From Victivallaceae bacterium (GTDB lineage: Bacteria; Verrucomicrobiota; Lentisphaeria; Victivallales; Victivallaceae): a DNA stretch of 12,889 bases. Position numbers and translations under genes: made by a program. The stretch spans positions 1-12,889 of the forward strand of contig JAEDIJ010000047.1 of NCBI GenBank assembly GCA_016292515.1, in the 5' to 3' direction. The notes beneath the pieces are model-generated. The model was not told the DNA's origin. It made no database searches and worked only from the letters and a program-made list of their open reading frames with translations. This document shows, piece after piece, positions 7,279 to 12,889 of the stretch; the first letter of the stretch is position 1, and every line of letters begins with the position of its first letter.

Positions 7279-8072
7279 AAAAGTATCTGGAATTTCCCCG
7301 TCGCATCGTCAAAAGCATTCCCAATATGCTGACGCTCTGCAACAGTTTGTGCGGTTTCGCCGCGATCCTTTACACGTTGCGGGCGTATGGGCAGGCACCG
7401 GAGATCCAGACGCGCATTTTTACCGTCAGCGCGATCATGATTTTTTGCGCGATGGTTTTCGATGCTTTTGACGGACTTGCCGCGCGTCTGCTCCACGCGG
7501 GCAGTATGCACGGGCTTCAAATGGATTCGCTGTCGGATATGGTCACATTCGGCGTCGCTCCGGCGGTGCTGGTGTCGGTGATGACGCACGCGATGAGCGG
7601 TCATACGCTGATCCCCCGGCAGGAATTCATGGTCTACGCGCTCGCGGCGGTCTACCTCGGCGGCGCCGCGCTCCGTTTGGCGACTTACAACATCAAGGCG
7701 ATGTTTCCCGGTACCGAGGAGGAAAAACACGACTTTTTCAGCGGTTTGCCTTCGCCCGGTGCGGCGGCGGCGATCTGCGTCGCGGTCTTTTTTGCGTCGA
7801 CGCTCGATCTCGGCGAAGCGGGATTGCGCAACGTCGCTTTCGGCTTGCCGATCTATGCGGCGTTGCTGGGCTTGCTGATGGTCAGCAAGTTCCCGTATCC
7901 GCACGCGGGGAGACTGATTTTTTCGATGCGCAAAAGCCGTTGGAAAATGTTGCTTTTCATCGCGCTGGTGATCGTCTGGGCGGTCTTCAAGACGCCGGGG
8001 CTTTTCGCGATCGTGACCGGTTACATCCTTTCGGGACCGGTGATTGGTTTGATCCGCATCTGCAAAAAGTAA
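7275..8072 (+). CDS. pssA: CDP-diacylglycerol–serine O-phosphatidyltransferase
   Basis: This enzyme makes phosphatidylserine from CDP-diacylglycerol and L-serine in the inner membrane, supplying the substrate for Psd encoded just upstream. It is 265 residues with several hydrophobic helices. It carries the complete CDP-alcohol phosphatidyltransferase motif D66-G67-x2-A70-R71-x8-G80-x3-D84-x3-D88 (DGLAAR…G…DSLSD). The N-terminal IPNMLTLCNSLCGF is typical of the type II PssA family. GGAGAGG precedes the ATG within psd. The coding run ends 8 bp before the palindrome at 8080-8101. Confidence 0.95.
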   Translation: MKKYLEFPRRIVKSIPNMLTLCNSLCGFAAILYTLRAYGQAPEIQTRIFTVSAIMIFCAMVFDAFDGLAARLLHAGSMHGLQMDSLSDMVTFGVAPAVLVSVMTHAMSGHTLIPRQEFMVYALAAVYLGGAALRLATYNIKAMFPGTEEEKHDFFSGLPSPGAAAAICVAVFFASTLDLGEAGLRNVAFGLPIYAALLGLLMVSKFPYPHAGRLIFSMRKSRWKMLLFIALVIVWAVFKTPGLFAIVTGYILSGPVIGLIRICKK

Positions 8073-8074
8073 GT

Positions 8075-8104
8075 TTGACAAAGGCGGAGAGATCCGCCTT
8101 TTAT
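8075..8104 (+). promoter_or_regulatory. Candidate promoter for the NodB-protein gene
   Basis: A perfect TTGACA (8075-8080) lies 18 bp before TTTTAT (8099-8104, four of six consensus bases). The start site would fall near 8111, giving a very short leader to the ATG at 8123. The spacer is filled by the 22-bp palindrome. Confidence 0.35.
8080..8102 (+). terminator. Palindrome after pssA: intrinsic terminator or operator
   Basis: The perfect inverted repeat AAAGGCGGA / TCCGCCTTT (8080-8088, 8093-8101) has a GAGA loop and is followed by one more T. A stable GC core with a short T-tract (TTTT, 8099-8102) fits a weak intrinsic terminator for the purB-pssA run. It also lies almost exactly between a TTGACA box and a possible -10, so it could instead be an operator for the gene at 8123. 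Confidence 0.55.
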
Positions 8105-8122
8105 GTTACAGGAAACGGAAAA

Positions 8123-9790
8123 ATGAAAAAAACAACGATCGGAGTTCTGCTGATGTGCGCCTCTTTTCTGTCGGCGATGCCGGAAATCTATTTTACCTAC
8201 CCCGGTTGGACGCGCAAGGCGTTGACTTTCAGTTTCGACGACGGCGTTCAAGCCGACCGGAAACTCGTTGAAATTTTCAACCGTTACGGGATGAAAGGCA
8301 CTTTCAACGTCAGCGCGGGCAGGGCGGGCAGCAAGAAAAATTTTCTGAAACTGGAAGAATACGCCGATTTATACAAAGGTCACGAGATCGCTTCGCACGG
8401 ATTTCATCACCTCGCGATGGCGAAACTTTCTCCGGAGGAGATCGAGAAAGAGATCGCGCAGGATCTCGCGGCACTGGAAAAGGTCGCCGGATATCCGATC
8501 CGCGGCTTCGCCTATCCCTTTGGACAGACTTCTCCGGAAGTGCGCGCCGCGCTGAAAAAGCACGGCATCGTCTACGCCCGCGGCACGGGGGAAACCGGCA
8601 AGTTCTTTGAGGAAAAAGATCCCTTTTACTGGGTGATGACGGGGCATAATTTCGCGCAACTTCCCGCGATCGCGGAAAAATACCGCGATTACAACGGCTG
8701 GGGCGGCGTGTTGAGCGTCTGCTCCATCTGGGGGCACAGTTATGAATTCGACGATGCGAAAAACTGGGACGTCATCGAGAATTTCTGCAAAACTCTGGCG
8801 CATCGTCCCGACATCTGGTATGCGACCAATATCGAGATCGTCGATTATATGGCGGCGTGCCGCAAGTTGCAGGTGAGCGTCGACGGAAAAATCCTCGTCA
8901 ACCCGACGGCGATCCCGATCTATCTCTGGATCGACGGCAAAAACGTCCTCGTCGAGCCGAAAAAGGAAACGGTGCTTCCGACGGTTTCCGGGATCACTTA
9001 TCCGGCGGGGAGTTATCCCGTTTTCCCCGGCGGGCGCACCAAGGCGTTGACGTTCAGTTACGACGACGGCTTTGAATGCGACCGCAAACTCGTCGATATT
9101 TTTGACCGTTATCAGCTCAGAGGCACTTTCAACGTCAACACCAAGCGCAAGATCGATTATTCGATCTACCGCAATCACGAAGTCGCGACGCACGGTTTCC
9201 GCCACGGCTGTTATCAGATCAATCCCAAGGAATCGATCCTGCTGGACATCTACCACGACCGCGCCGTCATCGAGCCGCAGGTCGGCTACATCGTGCGCGG
9301 CAACGCGTGGCCCAACGGCGCGCTGTGGTCGGACTTCCCCGCCGCCCGCGACGTCTACCGCGCGTGCAACATCGTCTATTCCCGCGCCACGCACAACGCC
9401 AATTTGAATTTCGATTTGCCGCAGGACGACTGGCTCGCGTGGGCGCCGACGGCGCATCATATCAAGGACGGCGATCTGCAGGAGATCGGCAAACGCTTCC
9501 TCGCCACGGAAAAAGTTCCCGCGCTCTGTACCATCTGGGGGCACAGTTTTGAATTCGACCGCGCGAACAACTGGGACGTGATGGAAAAATTCGCCGCCTT
9601 GATGGCGCATCATCCGGAAATCTGGTACGCGACCAATATCGAGATTTACGATTATATGCAGGCGGTCAATTCCCTGCAATGGAGTTGCGACCGCACGCTC
9701 TGCCGCAATATGTCGGCGACGACGGTCTTTTACGTGGTCAACGGCAAACTTTACGTTTTCAAGCCGGGGACGACGACGTCAATTTTGTGA
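8123..9790 (+). CDS. Secreted protein with two tandem NodB-like polysaccharide deacetylase units
   Basis: From ATG 8123 the protein is 555 residues with a Sec signal peptide (cleavage probably after FLSA, about residue 18). Two homologous units follow. Unit 1 has TFSFDDG (Asp39, Asp40), SHGFHH (His92, His96) and FAYPFG (129-134). Unit 2 has TFSYDDG (Asp314, Asp315), THGFRH (His357, His361) and NAWPNG (394-399). These are the Asp, metal-binding HxxxH and Pro motifs of carbohydrate esterase family 4. Each unit ends with IWGHS-x-EFD, IWYATNIEI and a short beta-rich tail (LQVSVDGK…, LQWSCDRT…), so the whole block of about 270 residues was duplicated. Likely role: removing acetyl (or similar) groups from extracellular or envelope glycans; the substrate is unknown. 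A weak AGGA precedes the ATG. The 3' end overlaps the convergent HD gene by 12 bp. Confidence 0.85.
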   Translation: MKKTTIGVLLMCASFLSAMPEIYFTYPGWTRKALTFSFDDGVQADRKLVEIFNRYGMKGTFNVSAGRAGSKKNFLKLEEYADLYKGHEIASHGFHHLAMAKLSPEEIEKEIAQDLAALEKVAGYPIRGFAYPFGQTSPEVRAALKKHGIVYARGTGETGKFFEEKDPFYWVMTGHNFAQLPAIAEKYRDYNGWGGVLSVCSIWGHSYEFDDAKNWDVIENFCKTLAHRPDIWYATNIEIVDYMAACRKLQVSVDGKILVNPTAIPIYLWIDGKNVLVEPKKETVLPTVSGITYPAGSYPVFPGGRTKALTFSYDDGFECDRKLVDIFDRYQLRGTFNVNTKRKIDYSIYRNHEVATHGFRHGCYQINPKESILLDIYHDRAVIEPQVGYIVRGNAWPNGALWSDFPAARDVYRACNIVYSRATHNANLNFDLPQDDWLAWAPTAHHIKDGDLQEIGKRFLATEKVPALCTIWGHSFEFDRANNWDVMEKFAALMAHHPEIWYATNIEIYDYMQAVNSLQWSCDRTLCRNMSATTVFYVVNGKLYVFKPGTTTSIL

Positions 9791-10423
9791 CGCGCATTCC
9801 TTTTCCAGTTCGGCGAAAAAGTCGGTCATGAACTGCAACCTTTGAGTCGCGAGCGCGCGGCCGGGCTTGGTCAGCATCTTTTCAGGCACGTGGCGGAGTT
9901 TGACGAGATATTCGCGAAATGCGGTGTCCTCTTTGCCGTAAGGCTCCCCCGCGAGGGCTTCGGCTCGGGTGTTGTGGACTCTCGCCCCGAATTTCCCGGC
10001 GAAGTGAAAGGCTCTGCCGACACCGACGGCACCGAGCGAGTCGAGTTTGTCCGCATCGTAGACGATCATTTCCTCAATGCTTTGCGGAAATAACTTGCCG
10101 CGGAAACGGTGGCGGGCGATCGCGGATGCGACCCGGTCGGCAAGAAAGGGCGCGACTTTCGCTTGAAGCAGGATCTCCCTGGCCTTGACCGCCCCCAGTG
10201 CCGCGTGATCGACTTTGCCGCCGGAAGCGTCTTCCTCGGCGCGGGCGCAGTCGTGCAAGAGTACGGCGAGCCGGACGATTTCGGGATCGGCTTCCGGCAG
10301 CACGGCAAGGAGTTTTTCCGCGTTGGCGGCGACGCGCAACGTGTGATCGAAATCGTGACAGCCCGCCGAATCCTGAAAGAGTTTCCGGGCGGTTTCAAAA
10401 ATTTGTTTTTCCAGTTGATCCAT
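9779..10423 (-). CDS. HD-domain phosphohydrolase (YedJ-like)
   Basis: This is a 214-residue soluble protein. HDFDHTLRV (23-31, His27), LLHDCAR (55-61, His57-Asp58), ARHRF (103-107, His105) and DADKLDSLGA (123-132, Asp125) form the metal-binding set of an HD-superfamily phosphohydrolase, in the order seen in the uncharacterised E. coli YedJ group. Such proteins hydrolyse phosphomono- or diesters, often nucleotides, but the substrate here cannot be told. No strong ribosome site is seen before the ATG at 10423. The stop overlaps the NodB gene tail to tail. The 178-bp gap to the divergent GcvH-like gene holds both control regions. Confidence 0.85.
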   Translation of the reverse strand: MDQLEKQIFETARKLFQDSAGCHDFDHTLRVAANAEKLLAVLPEADPEIVRLAVLLHDCARAEEDASGGKVDHAALGAVKAREILLQAKVAPFLADRVASAIARHRFRGKLFPQSIEEMIVYDADKLDSLGAVGVGRAFHFAGKFGARVHNTRAEALAGEPYGKEDTAFREYLVKLRHVPEKMLTKPGRALATQRLQFMTDFFAELEKECASQN

Positions 10424-10517
10424 ATTTCTAACATAGCGGAGAAGCTGCTTTTTTTCAAGCGGGAGTCCGTTTTTTTGCCGGAAACCGGTATTTTTTCAGA
10501 AAAAATGCGTCTTATGC

Positions 10518-10546
10518 TTGACAAGTATGCAATATGGTGTTTCATT
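10518..10546 (+). promoter_or_regulatory. Weak candidate promoter for the GcvH-like gene
   Basis: A perfect TTGACA (10518-10523) is followed after 17 bp by TTCATT (10541-10546), a poor -10. A leader of about 50 nt would precede the start. The -35 is convincing; the -10 is not. Confidence 0.3.
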
Positions 10547-10601
10547 ACATACGGAACAACTGTCTCTCCTGGTGAGGGAAAAAGAAAAAGCGGAGATCAT
10601 G

Positions 10602-10970
10602 ATGCGGTATTTTACGGAAGAGCACGAGTATGTGGATGTAGTGGGCGATGAAGTGACGGTCGGCATTACCGAGTATGCCGCCAATTTGCTCGGCGACATT
10701 GCGGATCTTGATCTTCCCGACGAGGGCGACGATTTTATCGTCGGCGACAGCGTCGGCATCATCGAGGGGGAGGATTCCGATCTGCCTCTGGTCTCTCCGT
10801 TGAGCGGCAGCGTTTCTCAGGTCAACGAGACGATCCTCGAAGAGCCCGAGATCATTGTCGAGTCCCCCGAAGACCGCGGATGGCTTTTTAAGATCACCGA
10901 TTTCGATTCTTCCGAGCTGGACGATATGATGACGGAGGACGAATATCTCAAAATGGTGGAAACGCTGTAA
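10602..10970 (+). CDS. GcvH-like protein lacking the lipoyl-lysine
   Basis: This 122-residue protein matches glycine cleavage H protein along its length: RYFTEEHEYV, VTVGITEYAANLLGDI, DLP, SPLSGSVSQVN, and GWLFKI near 93-98. In true GcvH the motif before the APVSG turn is ESVKAASD, and its lysine carries lipoate. Here the aligned stretch is EGEDSDLP, placing Asp58 at the lysine position. The only lysines are Lys97 and Lys117, both outside the lipoyl hairpin. The protein is extremely acidic (35 Asp/Glu, few basic residues). It therefore cannot be the normal aminomethyl shuttle. No gcvP, gcvT or lipoate genes lie nearby. ATG 10602 sits 6 nt after GGAG. ATG 10599 is also possible but too close to the site. 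It converges on the dsbD-like gene with a 30-bp gap and no clear terminator between them. Confidence 0.85.
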   Translation: MRYFTEEHEYVDVVGDEVTVGITEYAANLLGDIADLDLPDEGDDFIVGDSVGIIEGEDSDLPLVSPLSGSVSQVNETILEEPEIIVESPEDRGWLFKITDFDSSELDDMMTEDEYLKMVETL

Positions 10971-11000
10971 AGCTCCTTCCGCTGAAAAAAGCAAGTCGCG

Positions 11001-12419
11001 TCAGCGCGGTGAAAGCATCACCAATGCGGGAAGTCCCGGCAAGTTGTAATGCCGCAGGATCTCCCGCGTTTTTGTGTCGCGGATATCCTGCGCCTGAAAT
11101 TTGACGAAGATCACTTTTTTGAGTGCGTTTTGCACTGCTTCATCCTGCAAGACTTCCCGATCGAAACTTCGGCAGTTGCCGCACCACGTCGCCCAGAAGT
11201 CGACGACGACGATGCGGTTTTCCTTTTCCGCTTGCGCGAGCGCGGCTTCCAGTTTGGCGATCTCCGCCTGCGGCGAAACGTTTTCCCACATCAGCTGAAA
11301 TCCGGAAATTCCGTAGCGGATCGCCGCGATCAGCAAAATCGCGGCAAAGCCGTATTTGACGTAAAGCATCACTTTGCCCGGTTTCGGCAACGCGGCAAGT
11401 CCCGCCCCCGCGATGGGCCACGGCAGTCCCATTCCGACGCCGAGCAGAAAGGGCAGAAACAATCCCCAACTTTCCCCGGCAGCGTAGCGTTCGGCGGCGG
11501 TCAGCAACACCGCTCCCGCGACCGGAGCGACGCACGCTCCGGCAAGGAGTGCCGCGAGCGCACCGAGCAGAAATGCGACAAGCATTTTGCCGCCGCGCAA
11601 CTTCCGCGCGTCGACGGCGGCGAACCGCGAGAGATCGAACTGGATGACGCCTGTCATCGCCAGCGCGAAAATCCCGAAAACGGCGGCGACGCAGAAATTG
11701 AAAACCGCCGAGCCCGACCAGTCGCCGAACCGCGCCCCCGTCAGCACGACGGCGACGCCGAGTACGCCGTAGGCGACCGCCATCCCCGAAGCGTAGGCGA
11801 AACCGCGCAATGCGCCTTTGCCGCCTCTTTGCGCCCCGATGATGGCGAGATTGACGGGGATCATCGGCAACACACAGGGAGTGAGATTGAGCAGAAATCC
11901 TCCGGCGATGACGGCAAGGAGCCATAGCCAGTTGACACGTTGCGCCGCAGTTTGTTCCGGCGCGTCGGCATCGAGCCACGCGAGAAAATCCTCTTTGCTC
12001 ATCGCGCCCGAAAAATTTTTGATCAGTTTCGCGCGCGCGATTCTCGGCGGCAGGGCGTTTGTTGTTTGTGCTGTATGAACTGCGGAAAAGTTGCAACTTT
12101 CCGGCAAAAGACATAGCGGCGGCGCGTTTTTGGCGGCAAGACGGCATCCCTGATAGGAAACGGAAAAGTCATTCTCCGCAACGACGAGCCAATGCCACGC
12201 GCCCGCCGGAAAAATCTTTTCCCCCGCTTTTTCGACCGGCGTCGGCGAAGCGACGACCGTCGCTCCGTCAAAGGAAACGGAATCGGCATCAAGATAAAAA
12301 TTTTCCGCGATCTCGACTTCGACCCGCGTTTTTGCGCCCTGCGGCGCCGATTTCCACGCAAACGGTGCCGCCGTCAGTATCGCCGCGGCAAAAAAGAGGC
12401 AAAAGAGCAATTTTTTCAT
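11001..12419 (-). CDS. dsbD: DsbD-like thiol-disulfide transporter with shortened thioredoxin end
   Basis: DsbD carries electrons from cytoplasmic thioredoxin across the inner membrane to periplasmic disulfide proteins. The 472-residue protein (E. coli: 565) has a signal peptide (cleaved near TAA, residue 18) and a periplasmic alpha-like domain with Cys92 (YQGC) and Cys103. The membrane core (about 165-375) carries the paired cysteines of NLTPCVLPMIP (Cys182) and LAGACVAPVAG (Cys296). The C-terminal thioredoxin-like domain has WCGNC (Cys413, Cys416) and the cis-Pro loop LPGLP (460-464). All six functional cysteines are present. The chain stops 8 residues after the cis-Pro, where family members go on for about 30 more residues (last strand and helix). 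A perfect GGAGG lies before the ATG. A candidate promoter is at 12443-12471. Confidence 0.92.
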   Translation of the reverse strand: MKKLLFCLFFAAAILTAAPFAWKSAPQGAKTRVEVEIAENFYLDADSVSFDGATVVASPTPVEKAGEKIFPAGAWHWLVVAENDFSVSYQGCRLAAKNAPPLCLLPESCNFSAVHTAQTTNALPPRIARAKLIKNFSGAMSKEDFLAWLDADAPEQTAAQRVNWLWLLAVIAGGFLLNLTPCVLPMIPVNLAIIGAQRGGKGALRGFAYASGMAVAYGVLGVAVVLTGARFGDWSGSAVFNFCVAAVFGIFALAMTGVIQFDLSRFAAVDARKLRGGKMLVAFLLGALAALLAGACVAPVAGAVLLTAAERYAAGESWGLFLPFLLGVGMGLPWPIAGAGLAALPKPGKVMLYVKYGFAAILLIAAIRYGISGFQLMWENVSPQAEIAKLEAALAQAEKENRIVVVDFWATWCGNCRSFDREVLQDEAVQNALKKVIFVKFQAQDIRDTKTREILRHYNLPGLPALVMLSPR

Positions 12420-12442
12420 CGGGAATTTCCTCCGTCGTCCAT

Positions 12443-12471
12443 ACTGTAATGGAGCGCATCGCTTTTTTCAA
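12443..12471 (-). promoter_or_regulatory. Candidate promoter for the dsbD-like gene
   Basis: On the minus strand TTGAAA (12466-12471) is followed after 17 bp by TACAGT (12443-12448). The start site would fall near 12436, just before the GGAGG ribosome site, so the leader would be short. Confidence 0.45.
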
Positions 12472-12490
12472 GTGCAAAACGGATTTTTAA

Positions 12491-12716
12491 CCGCCGATAC
12501 CCACTGATTCACGCTGATATACTCGCGACTGCGCGCAAGGTGTTTTATTTTTATTCGCGTAAATTCGTGCTCATTCGCGGTTTCATAATCTCCGTCTGCA
12601 CAAATTCATCGTTCATTTCGCCCGGAGGGCGATCCAAACTTCCGCGCGGGGGTAACTCATCTCTCATCTCTCATCTCTCATAACTCATCTCTATTTGTGT
12701 TTATTCGCGGTTTCTC
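12491..12716. repeat. Degenerate 10-bp-phased repeats in the dsbD–tRNA gap
   Basis: CCGAT/CTGAT words begin at 12494, 12504 and 12514, and ATTCG words at 12553, 12563 and 12573, each set exactly 10 bp apart. ATTCGCGGTTTC at 12573-12584 occurs again at 12703-12714. Read on the other strand the left part looks like a run of CGCGAAT-type units. No open frame of note lies here. The stretch looks like repetitive intergenic DNA of a type I associate with environmental bacterial genomes, but I cannot name it. Confidence 0.5.
12657..12691. repeat. Heptamer tandem repeat (TCATCTC)n
   Basis: There are five consecutive 7-bp units: TCATCTC three times, TCATAAC, then TCATCTC. TAAC also precedes the first unit. 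No gene lies over it. It resembles heptanucleotide short tandem repeats described in cyanobacteria, but no link is implied. Copy number may vary between strains by replication slippage. Confidence 0.85.
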
Positions 12717-12770
12717 TTGCCGGATAATCGTCGAAAATCAGGTTTTTTTCAAAAAAAATCGCATATCAAC

Positions 12771-12799
12771 TTGCAAAAATCCTGATCGTGTAGTATTTT
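12771..12799 (+). promoter_or_regulatory. Candidate promoter for tRNA-Lys
   Basis: TTGCAA (12771-12776), 17 bp, then TATTTT (12794-12799), about 38 bp before the tRNA 5' end. A run of T7-C-A8 (12743-12758) just upstream could act as an UP-like A/T tract. Confidence 0.5.
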
Positions 12800-12837
12800 A
12801 AGAGACGTTGTTCGGATTGGACAGCATTTTTTCCGGC

Positions 12838-12889
12838 GGGTTGATAGCTCAGTCGGTAGAGCATCGCCCTTTTAAGGCGGTGGTCCCGG
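12838..12889 (+). tRNA. tRNA-Lys (anticodon TTT), 3' part beyond the window
   Basis: The visible part folds as a tRNA: acceptor strand GGGTTGA (12838-12844), D arm GCTC-AGTCGGTA-GAGC (12847-12862), and anticodon stem TCGCC / GGCGG (12864-12868, 12876-12880). The loop is CTTTTAA with anticodon TTT at 12871-12873. The variable loop follows and the T arm is cut off by the window end. TTT decodes lysine AAA/AAG codons. Confidence 0.93.

Noticed and set aside
7940..8122. An upstream start at 7940 for the NodB protein
   Set aside because: It would overlap pssA and hide the clear signal peptide that begins at ATG 8123.
8123..10423. The 12-bp overlap of the NodB and HD genes as a special antisense control
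   Set aside because: Short tail-to-tail overlaps are common in compact genomes and nothing else supports control.
10971..11022. Terminator between the convergent GcvH-like and dsbD-like genes
   Set aside because: Only weak pairings are seen (CGCTGA/TCAGCG with a long loop, GGTGA/TCACC inside dsbD), and none is followed by a T-tract in the right place.

Overview
The window looks like a chromosomal segment of a Gram-negative, diderm bacterium. The signs are a lipoprotein with a lipobox, a DsbD-type thiol-disulfide transporter and phosphatidylethanolamine synthesis. The mix of an ADSL-type PurB, UxaC, secreted NodB-fold enzymes and many GC-rich hairpin repeats makes me think of the PVC group, perhaps Lentisphaerota/Victivallales. 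That placement is an inference from gene content and style; no marker gene here proves it.

Layout. Bases 1-243 are non-coding. They hold two copies of a 72-nt structured repeat (1-72 and 172-243) separated by a hairpin-rich linker. The second copy ends two bases from the stop codon of a small lipoprotein gene on the minus strand (246-650). A divergent regulatory region (651-828) follows. Then comes a tightly packed plus-strand run: purB (829-2265), uxaC (2287-3657), purM (3689-4735), an AI-2E-family permease with a TerB-like N-terminal region (4738-6567), psd (6580-7278) and pssA (7275-8072). Gaps are 31 bp or less, and psd/pssA overlap by ATGA, so these are probably co-transcribed. The run ends at a perfect 9-bp-arm palindrome (8080-8101) that also sits between a TTGACA box and a possible -10. 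Next is a secreted protein with two tandem NodB-like deacetylase units (8123-9790), whose end overlaps by 12 bp a convergent HD-domain phosphohydrolase gene (9779-10423, minus). A GcvH-like gene (10602-10970) and a convergent dsbD-like gene (11001-12419, minus) follow. Bases 12420-12837 contain no gene but hold 10-bp-phased degenerate repeats, a heptamer tandem repeat and a tRNA promoter. A tRNA-Lys(TTT) begins at 12838 and runs off the end.

How the genes fit together. PurM (AIR synthetase) and PurB (adenylosuccinate lyase) are two purine-biosynthesis steps. UxaC feeds hexuronates into central metabolism and sits between them without an obvious pathway link. PssA makes phosphatidylserine from CDP-diacylglycerol and serine, and Psd decarboxylates it to phosphatidylethanolamine, so the psd-pssA pair is a complete PE branch.

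Most worth a second look: (1) the 72-nt repeat, whose two copies are near-identical except for one hairpin that has changed by four compensatory base pairs around a fixed TCTCAC loop; (2) a GcvH-like protein whose lipoyl-lysine position is Asp, with no lysine anywhere near it; (3) the TerB-like region fused to an AI-2E permease; (4) the DsbD-like protein whose terminal thioredoxin domain stops just after the cis-Pro loop; (5) the terminator/operator-like palindrome inside a promoter at 8075-8104.
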